Assembly (NCBI GenBank): GCA_030148045.1
Contig: JASBUE010000211.1
Coordinates: forward strand, 1 to 5,648
DNA: 5,648 nt
Direction: 5' to 3'
Source of the DNA: Candidatus Tenderia sp.
GTDB lineage: Bacteria > Pseudomonadota > Gammaproteobacteria > Tenderiales > Tenderiaceae
A program made the position numbers and the translations under genes. Under the pieces are notes generated by a model. It saw only the letters and a list, made by a program, of their open reading frames with translations. It did not search any database and was not told the origin of the DNA. This document shows, piece by piece, positions 4,955-5,648 of the stretch (the stretch's first letter is position 1; every line of letters starts with the position of its first letter).

Positions 4955-5648
4955 GCGAGACGAGCGACAGCCCTGAGGCGGCCGACAGCGGGGAAATCAG
5001 CCCCGCCGCGGAGACGGCCCTGCAGCAGGAGATCCCCTTCGCCCTGGTACACGGCGAGGCGCTCACCCAACTGCCCCAGGATCTCTACATCCCGCCGGAT
5101 GCGCTGGAAGTGTTCCTGGAAGCGTTCGAGGGGCCGCTGGATTTGCTGCTGTATCTGATCAAGCGCCAGAACCTCAACATCCTCGACATCCCCATCGCCG
5201 AAATCACGCGCCAGTACATGCAGTACATCGAGATGATGCAGGACATGCGTTTCGAGCTGGCGGCCGAGTACCTGGTGATGGCGGCCATGCTGGCCGAGAT
5301 CAAATCGCGCATGCTGTTGCCGCGCCCGGAAACCGCCGAGGAGGATGAGCATGACCCGCGCGCCGAACTGGTGCGCCGGTTGCAGGAATACGAGCGTTAC
5401 AAAAAGGCTGCCGAGGATATCGACGAACTGCCGCGCGTCGGCCGCGATGTCTTCGAAACCGGCGCCCAGGCGCCCGACCTAAAGGTGGTCAAGCCACTGC
5501 CCGAGGTGGAGCTGAAGGAGGTGCTGCTGGCCTTCCAGGACGTGCTGCGCCGCGCCGATATGTTCTCCTCGCACCACATCCAGCGCGAGGCCTTGTCGGT
5601 GCGCGAGCGCATGACCGGGGTGTTGGAGATGGTCAATCCCGACAGCTT
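4951..5648 (+). CDS. scpA: Segregation and condensation protein A (ScpA), 3' end missing
   Basis: The first 232 codons are present and the frame stays open to the right edge. After an acidic, low-complexity N-terminal extension of about 50 residues comes the kleisin N-terminal domain: LEVFLEAFEGPLDLLLYLI (residues 52-70), then KRQNLNILDIPIAEITRQYMQYI, EYLVMAAMLAEIKSRMLLP, and an acidic linker with RAELVRRLQEYERYKKAAE. The middle region (VKPLPEVELKEVLLAFQDVL, HHIQREALSVRERM) is also recognisable. The C-terminal winged helix that binds the SMC head is outside the window. ScpA bridges the SMC dimer and recruits ScpB to compact and segregate the chromosome. The ATG overlaps the trpS stop (ATGA), with GGAG five bases upstream, so translation is probably coupled. 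scpB is the expected next gene. The presence of scpA implies an SMC-type rather than MukBEF condensin. Confidence 0.95.
   Translation, partial: MSETSDSPEAADSGEISPAAETALQQEIPFALVHGEALTQLPQDLYIPPDALEVFLEAFEGPLDLLLYLIKRQNLNILDIPIAEITRQYMQYIEMMQDMRFELAAEYLVMAAMLAEIKSRMLLPRPETAEEDEHDPRAELVRRLQEYERYKKAAEDIDELPRVGRDVFETGAQAPDLKVVKPLPEVELKEVLLAFQDVLRRADMFSSHHIQREALSVRERMTGVLEMVNPDS

Overview
The window looks like core chromosome from a GC-rich gammaproteobacterium. YciI, YciO and BolA read as close relatives of the E. coli proteins. The gene order yciB / rnm-yciO / M50 protease / trpS / scpA is one I associate with Pseudomonas-like and purple-sulfur-type gammaproteobacteria. The exact lineage is inferred and cannot be fixed from this sequence. 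I see no insertion sequence, phage gene, CRISPR array, tRNA, rRNA or convincing terminator.

The genes form two divergent blocks around a 97-bp intergenic region (1395-1491). Leftward (minus strand) are yciB (inner-membrane septation/envelope protein), yciI, bolA and the start of an exported parvulin-type peptidyl-prolyl isomerase that runs off the left edge. These genes overlap by 1 nt, abut, or lie 32 nt apart, so they look like one operon. Rightward (plus strand) are rnm/yciV (PHP-domain 5'-3' exoribonuclease) and yciO (Sua5/YciO/YrdC family), which overlap by 4 nt. After an AT-rich 88-bp gap come a compact M50 site-2-type membrane metalloprotease, a long-form tryptophanyl-tRNA synthetase with a TTG start, and scpA. 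ScpA is the kleisin of the SMC-ScpAB condensin; it overlaps trpS by 4 nt and is cut by the right edge.

The genes are housekeeping: envelope shape and protein folding on the left, RNA maturation, tRNA charging and chromosome condensation on the right. I find no sign of a new multi-gene system. The points most worth a second look are inside known genes. TrpS carries a four-cysteine C-x21-C-x6-C-x2-C signature resembling the [4Fe-4S] motif of Thermotoga TrpRS. Two sharply AT-rich patches interrupt otherwise GC-rich genes, one over the TrpS insertion and one over the second active-site motif of the protease. The protease gene may also be transcribed as a leaderless mRNA.
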